Shown: positions 1 through 8,583 of the stretch, one piece after another
Position numbering within the stretch: the first letter of the stretch is position 1
Layout: the number at the start of each line of letters is the position of its first letter
NCBI GenBank assembly: GCA_025362195.1
Contig: JANYHV010000284.1
Coordinates: forward strand, 1 to 32,352
Length of the DNA: 32,352 bases
Source: Fimbriiglobus sp.
GTDB lineage: Bacteria; Planctomycetota; Planctomycetia; Gemmatales; Gemmataceae
Direction of reading: 5' to 3'
The notes under the pieces: model-generated
What the model was told of the DNA's origin: nothing
Seen by the model: the letters and a program-made list of their open reading frames with translations, nothing else
Databases searched by the model: none
Program-made: the position numbers and the translations under genes

Positions 1-53
1 CCCACAAGGGGCACCCCTACAGTGCTTTTTAATGTAGGGGTGCCCCTTGTGGG
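1..53. repeat. Perfect 20-bp inverted repeat (hairpin) at window edge
   Basis: Bases 1-20 and 34-53 are perfect reverse complements around a 13-nt loop that contains a run of five T. The left arm begins at the first base of the window, so the stem may be longer. No T-tract follows the stem, so it is not a standard intrinsic terminator. It could be a dispersed palindromic element, the end of a mobile element, or a processing/termination hairpin of a gene outside the window. Confidence 0.75.
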
Positions 54-310
54 TACCCGGCCTACGCCCCCCCCAACGCGGACCCGGAACCGCTACACGG
101 TTGTGAAGTCCGCTCGAGCCCGACGCGCTAGCGAGGGTCGAGCGGTCGTGGGCAAGGTGGATGTCGATGACCGCACGGCCGACGACCCGAACATCGTCAA
201 CGACCCATCGACCCTCGCTAGCGCGTCGGGCTAACAAGAGTCGCCTGCGGCGGAGCCGAAAACCTCGGCGAAGCCCGCGGCGTTCGACCGGATCACCGAC
301 GCGATCCGCT
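54..310. other. Gene-free stretch downstream of the surface-protein gene
   Basis: I see no gene here. The only open frame (22-234, plus) spans both inverted repeats, has no ribosome binding site and no recognisable protein character. A short open run in the plus strand from about 235 to 310 has protein-like codon use but no start codon after the TAA at 232-234, so it may be a remnant or chance. The stretch holds the 25-bp inverted repeat described separately, plus a weak 5-bp-stem hairpin near 255-269 that could help termination of the minus-strand gene ending at 311. Confidence 0.5.
117..232. repeat. 25-bp perfect inverted repeat, 66-nt spacer
   Basis: The arm at 117-141 (core CGACGCGCTAGCGAGGGTCG) is exactly complementary to 208-232. 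Imperfect pairing continues a few bases inward. The arm itself holds the small palindrome GCTAGC. It lies in non-coding DNA, so a dispersed palindromic repeat of the genome is the likeliest reading, but only one copy is visible in this window. Confidence 0.7.
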
Positions 311-2725
311 CTAGCCGACGAAGACGCCGGGGTCGAGGGTGGCTCCGCCGAAGGGAGCGAAGTCTTGGGCGACGCTCGGCTCGCCGGCGGCGGGGAACGA
401 CCGGCCGAGGTAGACGCGGACGCGGGCGGGGAGGCCTTCGCCGGACGCCCCGATCAGGTCGGCCCGGCCGTCGCCGTCGAGGTCCTTGACGGCCACCCGC
501 ACGCCGCCGCGCGACGCCGTGTCGCCGCCGACGAAGAAGTTGGCGACCGGGGCCGCCTGCGCCGCGGCCGGGCCGGACGCGAGCAGAAGGCTGCCGTCGA
601 GGGCGAAGACGCGCGGGCCGCCGCCGGGGCCGCCGCCGAAGATCAACTCCGCCTTGCCGTCCCCGTTCAGGTCGCCGACCGCGGCCACGACGCCGTTCCG
701 CAGGCGGACCGCGTCCTCGCCGGGGAAGGCGAAGAAGTCGCCGGTCAGCCGCGCCGGGTTCGGCTGCGCCAGGGCCGTGCGGCCGTCGAACAGGGCGACC
801 CGCGGGCCGCCGCCGAACCCGGCCGCGACGACCAGGTCCGGGAACCCGTCGCCGTTCACGTCGCCGACCGCGACCCGGGCACCGCCGCGGAACCCGGTGT
901 CGTCGATGCCGAAGAAGTTGGCCCGCGCGACGAGGGCACCGGCCTGCACGTCGAAGACCTGGACGCGGCCGCCGCCGCCGACATCGGGGCTGACGACGAC
1001 CTCGGCCCGGCCGTCGCCGTCGATGTCCGCACCGGCGACGAACAACCCGCCGGTGAAGGTCGGTTCGTAGGTCGCCGTGGCCGCGAGCAGGTCGGCCCCG
1101 GTCGCCCCATCGACGACCCGGACCAGCGACCCGCCGCCGGGGCCGACGGCGTAAATGCGGTCGGGCACGCCGTCGCCGTTCACGTCGCCGACGGCGGTGC
1201 GGACGAGCGACACCGAGGAACCGAACGGCGCGAACGAGGTGCCGGCGGCGTACTGGCCGGCGGCGTTCAGGTCGAAACTCGTCGCCGCGGAGCCGCTGCC
1301 GCTCACGAGCAGTTGCGACGGCAGGCCCGAGTCGAGTTGGAGTCGGGCGACGCCGGCGTCGAACTCGCCCGCCGTCGTTTCGACGAGTCCGGCGAGCAAC
1401 ACCCGGCCGTCGGCGGCCACGGCGACCCCGGTGGCGGCGTCCGACTTCGCCCCGCCGCGGTCGAACGCCACGGTCGTCAGGCCGGCCCGGCCGAACGAGG
1501 CGTCGAGTGCCCCCGCCGGGGTGACGCGGGCCAGGCCGAAGTCGAAGTCGCCGCCGCCGAGTTCGACGGACCCGGCCACGAGTGCGTTGCCCGCCGCGTC
1601 GAGCCGCAGGGCGTTGGCCACGTCGGCGTTCGCGCCGCCGCGGTCGAAGGCGATGCCGACGAACCCGCCGGTGCCGTAAGTCGCGTCGAGTTGGCCGGTC
1701 GTGGTCAACCGGGCGGTGTAGAAGTCGGTGTCGGCCGCCGTCGCCCGGGCCGCGGTGCCGGCCACCAGCAGGTGCCCGTCGGCCAGCACCACCAGCGCCG
1801 CCGCGGCGCTGGCCGACGCGGTCGCTTCGAGGGTCTTCGTCAGGGTCGTGCGGCCGGTGGTGCCGAAACTGGCGTCGAGCGTCCCGGCTGCCGTCAGCCG
1901 GGTGAACGCGCTGGCCGTGACGCCGACGCCGCGGTTCGCGCTGCCGGCGAGGAGTACGGAATCCTCAGGGCCGACGACGACGGCGGCCGCCTTGTCGTCG
2001 CCCGTCCCACCGGGCAGGTCGAAGCCGACGGTCGCCTTGCCGGTCGCGTTGAAGGTCGTGTCCAGAGCACCGACGGCCGTGAGCCGGACGGCGGCGAAGT
2101 CGAAGTTCGCCGGCCCCTCGGAGTACCCGCCGAGGACCACGCGGCCGACCGAATCGACCGCCAGCGACTGCGCCCCGTCCCGGTTCTGACCGCCGCGGTC
2201 GAAGGCGACGAGGAGCTTGCCCGTGCCGCCGAAGGTGAGGTCGGGCTTGCCGTCGGCGGTGAGCCGGGCGGCGGCGAAGTCGGTGTCGCCGCCGGCGAGT
2301 TCGGCGTACCCGGCCGCGACGATGCGGCCGTCCGGCAGGACGATCAACGCGTTGAGCACGTCGGTGTTCGCGCCGCCCGCGTCGAACGGGATCGTGGCGA
2401 CGCCGTTGGTGCCGAAGGTCGGGTCGAGGGTGCCGTCCGCGGTGAGCCGGAAGACGCCGAAGTCCGCGTCGCCGTTGGCCGCGGTTACGGTGGTGCCGAC
2501 GACGACGCGGCCGTCCGGCAGGGCCTCGACGACCCGCGGCAGCGGTGACCCGTTGAAATTGATCGAGTCCGACAGGACGAACCGCCCGCCGACCCCGAAG
2601 GACGGATCGAAAGTGACCGCGCTCGGGGTGGTGCGGTCGTCGAGGCGGGTCACGTGGAAGGCGAGGCGGTTCGGCACGGCGGTCACCCGGGTCAGTTGCG
2701 AGAAGGGAAGCGACGCGGCGATCAC
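311..2725 (-). CDS. Secreted/surface protein with delta-60 (DUF5122) repeats and FG-GAP/VCBS repeats
   Basis: A large beta-repeat protein of about 800 residues. Near the N-terminus lies VTRLDDRTTPSA, the motif typical of exported Gemmataceae proteins. It is followed by about seven delta-60-type repeats (pattern D-x-x-F-G-x-x-G ... DGRVLLAG ... ARLTADG) and then five FG-GAP/VCBS-like repeats with DxNxDGxxD calcium-binding loops (DVNGDGVPD, DIDGDGRAE, DVNGDGFPD, DLNGDGKAE, DLDGDGRAD). Both repeat types usually form beta-propellers or calcium-stabilised beta structures outside the cytoplasm; the ligand is unknown. The frame stays open to a GTG at 2839 that overlaps the kinase stop. I chose the GTG at 2725, which has GGGA upstream; GTGs at 2686 and 2677 also keep the motif. 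It is the last gene of the sigma/kinase run. Start uncertain; gene itself secure. Confidence 0.85.
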   Translation of the reverse strand: MIAASLPFSQLTRVTAVPNRLAFHVTRLDDRTTPSAVTFDPSFGVGGRFVLSDSINFNGSPLPRVVEALPDGRVVVGTTVTAANGDADFGVFRLTADGTLDPTFGTNGVATIPFDAGGANTDVLNALIVLPDGRIVAAGYAELAGGDTDFAAARLTADGKPDLTFGGTGKLLVAFDRGGQNRDGAQSLAVDSVGRVVLGGYSEGPANFDFAAVRLTAVGALDTTFNATGKATVGFDLPGGTGDDKAAAVVVGPEDSVLLAGSANRGVGVTASAFTRLTAAGTLDASFGTTGRTTLTKTLEATASASAAAALVVLADGHLLVAGTAARATAADTDFYTARLTTTGQLDATYGTGGFVGIAFDRGGANADVANALRLDAAGNALVAGSVELGGGDFDFGLARVTPAGALDASFGRAGLTTVAFDRGGAKSDAATGVAVAADGRVLLAGLVETTAGEFDAGVARLQLDSGLPSQLLVSGSGSAATSFDLNAAGQYAAGTSFAPFGSSVSLVRTAVGDVNGDGVPDRIYAVGPGGGSLVRVVDGATGADLLAATATYEPTFTGGLFVAGADIDGDGRAEVVVSPDVGGGGRVQVFDVQAGALVARANFFGIDDTGFRGGARVAVGDVNGDGFPDLVVAAGFGGGPRVALFDGRTALAQPNPARLTGDFFAFPGEDAVRLRNGVVAAVGDLNGDGKAELIFGGGPGGGPRVFALDGSLLLASGPAAAQAAPVANFFVGGDTASRGGVRVAVKDLDGDGRADLIGASGEGLPARVRVYLGRSFPAAGEPSVAQDFAPFGGATLDPGVFVG

Positions 2726-2835
2726 CGCGATTTCCCAGGTCGAGTTTACCCGGCCGCCGCCCCGGGCACAGGGGAGTCCGACTGAGGGCGGATCGCCGGC
2801 CGGCGCAAGGAATGGTTTCCGGCGGGGCGGGGGCC

Positions 2836-4973
2836 TCACCGGTTCGACGGTCGGCAGGGCGGAGCGGCTCGGTCGGCGGCCTCCGGTGCCGGCGCTCCGG
2901 CGGCCTTGGCGCGACGGAAGGCCTCCGCCGCTGCGGCTGTTCTACCGGCCCGCTCGTGGCAGGACGCGAGTTCGAGGTGGGCCGGCCAGAAGTCGGGGTC
3001 GAGTTCGCCCGCGCGTGCGAAGTCCGCGGCCGCCGACTCGGTGCGGCCGCACTGCCGCTCGGCCAGCCCGCGGTTGTACCAGCACCACGCGGCCCCCGGG
3101 GCGAGGGCGACGGCCGTCGTAAACGCCTCTCGGGCAGCGGCGGGGTCGCCGGCACTCAGCAGGGCGACCCCGCGGCCGTACTGACCCCAGAGCAGTGCCG
3201 GGTCGAGGCGGCAGGCCCGGTCGAACTCGATCGCGGCCCGCATCGAGTCCCCGCCGCCGAGGAGCGCGCGGCCGGCCGCGACGTGCCCCCAGGCCGTCCC
3301 CGGGTCAGCCGGCGGTGATCCGGCGAGCGATTGGACTTCGGCCGAAATTGCCGCCGACTCGGCCGTGCCGCGCGTCAACCGGGCGAGTTGCCCGCCGACT
3401 TCGGCCAGGTCGTCGCGCCACGCCCGGTCGCGCTCCGGGGTCGCCTGACCGGTGAGGGAACGCGACAAGTCGGCGCGCCGGTCCCAGACGGCGCGGCAGT
3501 CCCGCTCGACGGTGCGGGCCAGCGCTAGCGGTAAGGCGTCGGACGCGGTGGCGAAGCGCAGGCGTTCGGCGAAGGCGTGCAACTCGTCCGCCGCGGCGGC
3601 CCGTTCCGCCGTCGCCCGCAGGTCGCGGAGACCGGTGCGGAAGTCGCGGTGCCAGGGCATACCGTCGGCCAGCGCCTCGGCCGCGGGGAACTCTCGGCGG
3701 CTTGGGCGTGGCGACCGGCGGCGAGGTGGGCCACCCCGTCCGCGCGGCCCGCCTCGGCCAGTCGATTCCACCGCGCGGTGTGTGCGGAAGCACCCGCCAG
3801 GCCCAACGCGACCGCCGCGGCGACGAGGCCGGCCGGGAGGGCGTGCGGCCGGCGGCGACGCCACTTCCGCCAGCGCTCGGCGAGGCTCCGGTTGCGCACC
3901 CCCCGCAACGGTAAGTCGGCCAGGTGCCGGCCCAAGTCGGCGGCCAAGTCGGCCGGGCGGGCGTACCGGTCCGCCGCCGCCGGGGCCGTACACCGGGCGA
4001 AAATGTCCGCCAGTCCCGGCGTCACCGGGGCGGCGGTCGCGCGCAACAAGTCACGGAGCATCAGGCCCAGCGCGTAAGTGTCGGCCCGGCCGTCCACGGC
4101 GTCCGACAGGCGGCGGCCCTGGCGCACGGCGTCGAGGGCGGCGGCGTGTTCCGGGGCCATCGCGCCGGGCGTCCCGCCCAGCCACTCGGGCGGCAGGTCG
4201 CCCCGCGCGAGTGGCGGGTGGGCCAGGTGGAAGTCGAGGAGCATCGGCGTGCCGTCGGCGGCGATCAGCACGTTCGACGGCTTCACGTCGAGGTGCAGGA
4301 TGCCGCGGTCGTGGGCGTACTGCAGGGCGTCCGCCAGGGCCGCGCCGACCCGGGCGACCGCGTCCGCCGGCGTCGCGCCGGCGAGCCGGACTTTCGGATC
4401 GGCGAGGGTGCGGCCGCCGAAGTCCGGCAGGCACAGCGCCCGCAGGCCGCGCTCGGGGAACTCCGCGACGGCGTACAGCGGCACGATGTTCGCGTGCTGC
4501 AGGCGCGCCAACGACAGGTGCTCGACGCCGGTGTCCGGACTGACCTTTAACACCACGGGCCGGTCGGCCAGCCGCGGTTGGGTCGCCAGGAAGACGCGCG
4601 ACTGAGCGCCGCGGCCGAGTTCGGAGCGGAGCGCGAAATCCCCCAGGGTCTCGCCGGGCGACGGGAAGTCGGTCGCGGCGAGCCGGCCGCCGAGGAGCCG
4701 CTGGCACTCCAACAGCGCCCGGATTTGCGGCCGCCGGCCGGGGAAGCGGGCGTCGAGTTCGTCGAGGGTCGTCGGCCGGGCGTACTCCTCGCGCAGCGCC
4801 AACTCTTCGGCGAGCAGTTCGAGAACGGCGTCCGGTCGCGCGGCCAGGTGCGGGTGCTTGGTCAGCGCGTCCTCGACGCGGGCGAACTCGCCGGCGGCCC
4901 AGGCCGCGGCCATCTCGTCGGCGCACCGGGCCGCGACCGACGCTGCCGGTAACTCCGCGGCGACGTGGGTCAT
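2836..4973 (-). CDS. Serine/threonine protein kinase with membrane segment and TPR C-terminus, one apparent frameshift
   Basis: Hanks-type kinase. A glycine loop (LGRGAQSRV, ~119-127), catalytic Lys143 in VVLKVS, HLDVKPSN (~227-234), DFH in place of DFG (~247-249) and APE (~273-275) are visible, so it should be active. One transmembrane helix (~379-397) follows, then a C-terminal region with about four TPR units (for example YGRGVALLSAGDPAAAREAF). The kinase frame runs off after residue 427 (base ~3693) into low-complexity, out-of-frame sequence, while the TPR part continues in another frame. Restoring one G (GAGAG to GAGGAG near 3690-3695) joins the two into about 712 residues. The deletion may be a sequencing error or a real lesion; the intact reading of both halves favours error or a recent event. 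The ATG at 4973 lies 40 nt after the sigma-factor stop, suggesting one operon and linked signalling. Confidence 0.85.
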
Positions 4974-5013
4974 TCGTCACCCGCCCCGGCCGAATCGCCG
5001 CCCGGCTGCTCGG

Positions 5014-5583
5014 TCAGCGCGAGGCGCTGCGCAGGCGGCGGAGCGCGCGGCGGACGCTGCCCTCGTGCAGCCCCGTCCGCGCCGCGATCTCGTTGAGCTT
5101 CAGGCCCTCGCGGCGGAGGTCCAGAATCGCGCGGTGCTCCGGCGGGCAGAGTTCGACTAATCGCCGCCACGTTTCGGCGGCCTGCGCGACCTCGCTCGCC
5201 GGGGGGAAGCGGCTCGGGCTGGCCGCGAACGGCTCGTCGTCGCCCAGGCTTCGCACCGGGGTCGCCGGGTCTTCCTTGCGGATGCGGCTCACCAGCCGGC
5301 GGCGGGCGATCGTGGCCAACAGGCCGCGGACTCGGGCCTCGTCGCCGACCGGCCAGCCGTCCCGGCCGAGTTGCCGCACGACCTGGACCCAGACCGACTG
5401 GACCACGTCGCTGGGGTCGAAGCGCGAGCGGAGCCGGTCCGAGAGTTGTCGGCGGACGATGGCCCGGAGGTACGGCGTGTACGCTTGAAACAGCGCCTCG
5501 GCGATTTCCAACTCGCTCCGACTCAACTGGCCCAGGGCGTCCCGGAGTTCGTGGGCCGGGTCGCCCGGATTAATCGTCGGCAT
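5014..5583 (-). CDS. RNA polymerase sigma factor, ECF/sigma-70 family
   Basis: A 189-residue sigma factor. Region 2 is visible as the RSRFDPSDVVQSVWVQV segment (core binding and -10 recognition). Region 4 is a C-terminal helix-turn-helix, LKLNEIAARTGLHEGSVRRA, ending with the basic ALRRLRS helix. Length and architecture match planctomycete ECF-type factors that lack region 3. The chosen ATG lies inside the last codons of the upstream gene (14-nt overlap, to 5570), which implies translational coupling; the frame stays open upstream, but that stretch is out of frame with the overlapping gene and looks non-coding. The kinase gene follows 40 nt downstream, a common pairing in Gemmataceae where kinase signalling and ECF factors are linked. 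I see no anti-sigma factor by domain; the upstream gene product is the only positional candidate. Confidence 0.9.
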   Translation of the reverse strand: MPTINPGDPAHELRDALGQLSRSELEIAEALFQAYTPYLRAIVRRQLSDRLRSRFDPSDVVQSVWVQVVRQLGRDGWPVGDEARVRGLLATIARRRLVSRIRKEDPATPVRSLGDDEPFAASPSRFPPASEVAQAAETWRRLVELCPPEHRAILDLRREGLKLNEIAARTGLHEGSVRRALRRLRSASR

Positions 5584-6454
5584 GGCAGCCCCCCCACGAC
5601 GCGAGCACCGACCGCGGCCCGGCGTCAACCCGACGGCGGGCGGCCGTCACCCGCGCGGCGTACCCGGCCCCGCCGAGCGCCGCGACCGCCCCGGACAGCC
5701 AGGCGAAGTCGGGCGCGCCCGACTCCCAGACCGCGTCGTCCGCCGTGGCTTCGAGCCGGCCGAGTAGCCCTTGCGCGGCGCGACTCAAGGCGTCCGCGTC
5801 GAAGGGGAGACCGCCGGCGAACGGCAGGGCCTCGGCGAGTGCGGCGAACGGCCAGAGGCCGGGTTCGGCGAGCGACGGCGACCCGCCGGGAGTCGCGGCC
5901 GCTTCGGCAGTCGCGTCCTCGGGCCGTCCGGTCGTCGGCCGGTCGGTCCGGGTCGGCCGGCCCGGCGTAACCGGTGGCGAACCCCACGCGAGAGTCGTCG
6001 CGGCAAACGCGATCACTGCGGGGTACGCCGTCGGTGGGCGCGGGTCGTAGCGTCCGGCGGGTTCGGTCGTGGCGACGCCGGCCGCACTGCCGGTCGCCTT
6101 TTCGGTCGCGGCCAGCGCGGCGACACCGAACGACGGCCGCACCTCGCGCAGGATCGCGGCCGACGTGCGGGGCGGCGACACGACCGTCAGGATCACGTCC
6201 GCGTCCGCCGCCGCGACCGGCTCGCGGACTCGGGGGACGGCGGCGACCGGGGCGAGTTCGACGAAGACCCCGCCGGCACGCGGCGGGTTCCGCTCCCCGG
6301 CGGGGGCGACCCGGGGCGGCGGGGCGTGGTCGCGGCGGTCTTCGGCGGGCGGGCGCGGGACCGGCTCGAAGTCCGGCGACGCATGGGCGTGCGACGGCAA
6401 GCAGCGGGCGTCCATCGACTCCAGGCGCAACCGGGTCGAACGCAGTCCACTCAT
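5570..6454 (-). CDS. Protein of unknown function with N-terminal LESMDARCLPS motif, upstream of sigma factor
   Basis: 294 residues. I do not recognise a catalytic domain. The N-terminus carries RLRLESMDARCLPS, a variant of the LE-x-L-(D/E)-x-R-x-x-P-S motif seen at the start of many exported planctomycete proteins. The middle is rich in Pro, Ala and Thr and probably disordered. Near the C-terminus a Gly/Ala-rich stretch (FAWLSGAVAALGGAGYAA) followed by basic residues could be a membrane segment. The frame is open back to 6985, but the ATG at 6454 has AGGGGA seven bases upstream and places the motif at residue ~9, so I chose it. The end overlaps the sigma-factor start by 14 nt. Position suggests a role in controlling the sigma factor, but no known anti-sigma motif is visible. 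The motif and the coupled overlap argue that it is real. Confidence 0.65.
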   Translation of the reverse strand: MSGLRSTRLRLESMDARCLPSHAHASPDFEPVPRPPAEDRRDHAPPPRVAPAGERNPPRAGGVFVELAPVAAVPRVREPVAAADADVILTVVSPPRTSAAILREVRPSFGVAALAATEKATGSAAGVATTEPAGRYDPRPPTAYPAVIAFAATTLAWGSPPVTPGRPTRTDRPTTGRPEDATAEAAATPGGSPSLAEPGLWPFAALAEALPFAGGLPFDADALSRAAQGLLGRLEATADDAVWESGAPDFAWLSGAVAALGGAGYAARVTAARRRVDAGPRSVLASWGGCHADD

Positions 6455-6626
6455 CGTCGGTTCCCCTGCCGCGTGCCCGCCCGTCGAAACCGTAGCAAGC
6501 TCATAGTCACCCTCGCGCGTCCGGGACCGCCGCGCGAGCGGCGAGAATCCCACCGGGATGATCGCCGCGGGGGCGCGAAAGCGGGCGCGGAAGTCTGTTC
6601 GGGTCGTCCGCTCGATTTCGCTGGCT

Positions 6627-6655
6627 TTGCCGACCGCCCCGTGAGATGGTAGACT
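6627..6655 (+). promoter_or_regulatory. Candidate sigma-70-type promoter for the 6717-8474 gene pair
   Basis: TTGCCG at 6627-6632 and TAGACT at 6650-6655 are separated by 17 nt, 61 nt before the ATG at 6717. They lie in the 262-nt gap between two divergent genes, which otherwise shows no gene. This is a pattern match only; GC-rich planctomycete promoters vary widely. Confidence 0.35.
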
Positions 6656-6716
6656 CCGCCGTCGAGACACCGGAGTTCTCGGCACCCGATCCACGGCAGT
6701 CTGACCAGGAGTTGCG

Positions 6717-7562
6717 ATGAACGTCCAGCAAGTTCGGCGGGCTGTCGGCGGGGCGTTGGCGTGCCTGGTTTGTGCAGTCGTCGGCCTCGCCGCGCAACCG
6801 CCCGGGAAGACCGACCCGCCGGACGAGCCGACGAAACTCGGCGACGCGATCGAAAAGTCCGTCGCCTGGTACGACGTCACCCCCGAGGACTGTGCGCCGC
6901 CGCTCGCCCCGGTCCCGGTCCTCCGGTGGCGGAACGTGGTCCGCGGCCAGGTCGGGGAAGCGATGCTGGTCGTCTGGCCGCACAACGGCCGGCCCGTGGC
7001 GATGGCCAGCCTTTACCCCTGGGACGCGAAGATGAACCACGAGTTCGATTCGCTCTCCCGGGGGACTCGCCTGACCGCCCGCGACAAGGACCGGGTGATC
7101 TGGTCGCCGGGCACGGGCGGGGTGGAATTCAAGGACGTGCCGAAAGGCCCGAAGCCCGCGAAGACGGCCCCCGACCGGTTACGGCAGATGAAGGCGATCG
7201 CCGAAGGCTTCACGGCCAGGATGACGGGGTGGCAGGCCGACGACTCGGACCAGGAAGCCCTGCGACTCCTCCCGCGGCCGCTGTACCGGTACGACTTCAC
7301 GGCCGCGAAAGACCCGGACCCGATGCTGCTCGACGGGGCGCTGTTCGCCTACGTCCAGGGGACCGACCCCGAAGTCGTCCTCGTCCTCGAAGCGGTCGGC
7401 ACGGCGGCGCAGGCCGACTGGCAGTACGCCTTCGCGCGGGCGACCTCGGGCGGGCTGGAAGTGAAGGCGGGCGACGCCGTCGTCTGGACGGCCAAGAAGC
7501 ACCCGGCCCACAGCGTGGCCACGCTGCCCCACTTCACGATGTCCCGCGCGCTGGAGAAGTGA
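6717..7562 (+). CDS. Secreted protein of unknown function, paralog 1 of a five-member local family
   Basis: 281 residues. It starts at an ATG with AGGAG five bases upstream and begins with a signal peptide (RRAVGGALACLVCAVVGLAA), so it is exported. I do not recognise a named domain. It shares a conserved core with four neighbours: a GRPVAMASLYPW segment, then an F-K-D-V-P-x-x-P linker and RLRQMKAIAEGF, then LRLLPRPLYRYD, then DGALFAYVQGTDPEVVLVLEA, then a W-x-Y-A-x-A-R segment. It has no obvious catalytic Ser-His-Asp set or metal site, so it may be a binding or structural protein. It is followed 33 nt later by paralog 2 in the same direction, and the pair converges on the minus-strand operon that carries the other three. 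It is more diverged than the minus-strand copies. Confidence 0.85.
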   Translation: MNVQQVRRAVGGALACLVCAVVGLAAQPPGKTDPPDEPTKLGDAIEKSVAWYDVTPEDCAPPLAPVPVLRWRNVVRGQVGEAMLVVWPHNGRPVAMASLYPWDAKMNHEFDSLSRGTRLTARDKDRVIWSPGTGGVEFKDVPKGPKPAKTAPDRLRQMKAIAEGFTARMTGWQADDSDQEALRLLPRPLYRYDFTAAKDPDPMLLDGALFAYVQGTDPEVVLVLEAVGTAAQADWQYAFARATSGGLEVKAGDAVVWTAKKHPAHSVATLPHFTMSRALEK

Positions 7563-7595
7563 CCCCGACCCTGATTTCGGAAGCGACGTGAGTCG

Positions 7596-8474
7596 ATGCC
7601 GCACAACTTCTTTCCACTGTCGGCCGGTGCCTGTCTGGTGGCCGGCGCACTCCTGGCCGCGTCCTTCGTGACCGCCGCCGACGATTCGGCGAACGCGAAC
7701 GACGCCAAGCCGACGGCGGCCGAGGACGTCTACCGCCGCGAGGCCGAGCGGTTGGTCGGCGGCATCGACCTCGAAGTCTACCGGGACGACGCGTGGTCCA
7801 AGGTCAAGCGGATCGCGAAGCCGCTGCTCCACTTCGGCGACGCCACGCGGGGGCACGACCGGGGCAGCGTCTGGGCCTGGGGCGAGACGGGCCGGCCGGT
7901 CGCGGTGCTCGAACTCTGGCAAGACGCGAGCGACCGCGACCGGTGGTACTGCTCGCTCGCCAACACGTCCGGCGGGAAAGTCCGGGCCGCGCGGGCCGGC
8001 ACCCCGTGGTGGCGGGAGAACGAGTCCGCGTGCGAACTCAAGGATGTCCCCGGTGCCCCCGCCCCGGGCGACGCCGGCCAACGGCCGCGGCAGCGGAAGG
8101 TCCTGGCCGAGAAGTTCGCCGGCCACCAGTTCTGGGACCCCGACAACTCGCGGTACGAACTCCGCCGGCTCGACCGGCCCTTGCATACTTACCGCGACGA
8201 GGCCGGCGGACTGCTCGAAGGCGGACTGTACGTCTTCGCCAACGGCACCAACCCAGAAATCCTGCTGTTCGTCGAAGCCCGCGTCCTCCCGGCGGATAAG
8301 TTGAAAGCCGCCTGGCAGTTCGCCGTCGGCCGCTCGTCTCATGCCGAACTGCACCTCGACTACGACGGCAAGGAAGTGTTCACCGGGCCGCGCGGCCACG
8401 CCCTCTCCGGGCCACGCAATCCGTACTGGATCACGGCCCTGGCCGCGACCCCCGTCGCCGAGCCGAAGCCGTAG
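7596..8474 (+). CDS. Secreted protein of unknown function, paralog 2 of the local family
   Basis: 292 residues with an N-terminal signal peptide (LSAGACLVAGALLAASFVTA). It shares the family landmarks: HFGDATRGHDRGSVWAW and GRPVAVLELW near residue 100, ELKDVPGAPAPGDAG, RQRKVLAEKFAGHQF, YELRRLDRPLHTY, GGLYVFANGTNPEILLFVEA and WQFAVGRSSHAELHL. Together with paralog 1 it is the most diverged copy; the cysteines are not conserved between copies. The spacing of 33 nt from paralog 1 suggests a two-gene transcript. The shine-dalgarno is weak (GTGAG just before the ATG). Its 3' end faces the pseudo-caspase gene across a 109-nt gap that contains a long hairpin. Function unknown; gene call secure from the signal peptide and paralogy. 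Confidence 0.85.
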   Translation: MPHNFFPLSAGACLVAGALLAASFVTAADDSANANDAKPTAAEDVYRREAERLVGGIDLEVYRDDAWSKVKRIAKPLLHFGDATRGHDRGSVWAWGETGRPVAVLELWQDASDRDRWYCSLANTSGGKVRAARAGTPWWRENESACELKDVPGAPAPGDAGQRPRQRKVLAEKFAGHQFWDPDNSRYELRRLDRPLHTYRDEAGGLLEGGLYVFANGTNPEILLFVEARVLPADKLKAAWQFAVGRSSHAELHLDYDGKEVFTGPRGHALSGPRNPYWITALAATPVAEPKP

Positions 8475-8502
8475 CGGTCGGGCGAGGGCCTGTCTCGTCT
8501 GT

Positions 8503-8563
8503 TGGTGCCGGCCGCGGCGAGGCCGGTCGGCGGCGCTGTCGGGTCTCACCGCGGCCGGCACCA
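8503..8563. terminator. GC-rich hairpin between convergent genes, possible bidirectional terminator
   Basis: Bases 8503-8517 pair perfectly with 8549-8563 (15 bp, core GGTGCCGGCCGCGG) around a 31-nt loop. It lies between the stop at 8474 (plus) and the stop at 8584 (minus). There is no T-tract on either side, so any termination would be weak or factor-assisted. Confidence 0.45.
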
Positions 8564-8583
8564 GCGGAACCCGGCCGGCCCAC

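Noticed and set aside
22-234. 70-codon plus-strand ORF at the window start
   Set aside because: Spans two inverted repeats, lacks a ribosome binding site, and has no protein character.
161-2548. 795-codon plus-strand ORF
   Set aside because: Antisense shadow of the delta-60/FG-GAP repeat protein; protein rich in Arg/Gly/Ala with no domain, caused by high GC.
6455-6985. Upstream extension of the protein 5570-6454
   Set aside because: The frame is open, but the Shine-Dalgarno and the LESMDARCLPS motif favour 6454; the extension overlaps the promoter area and start of the opposite gene.
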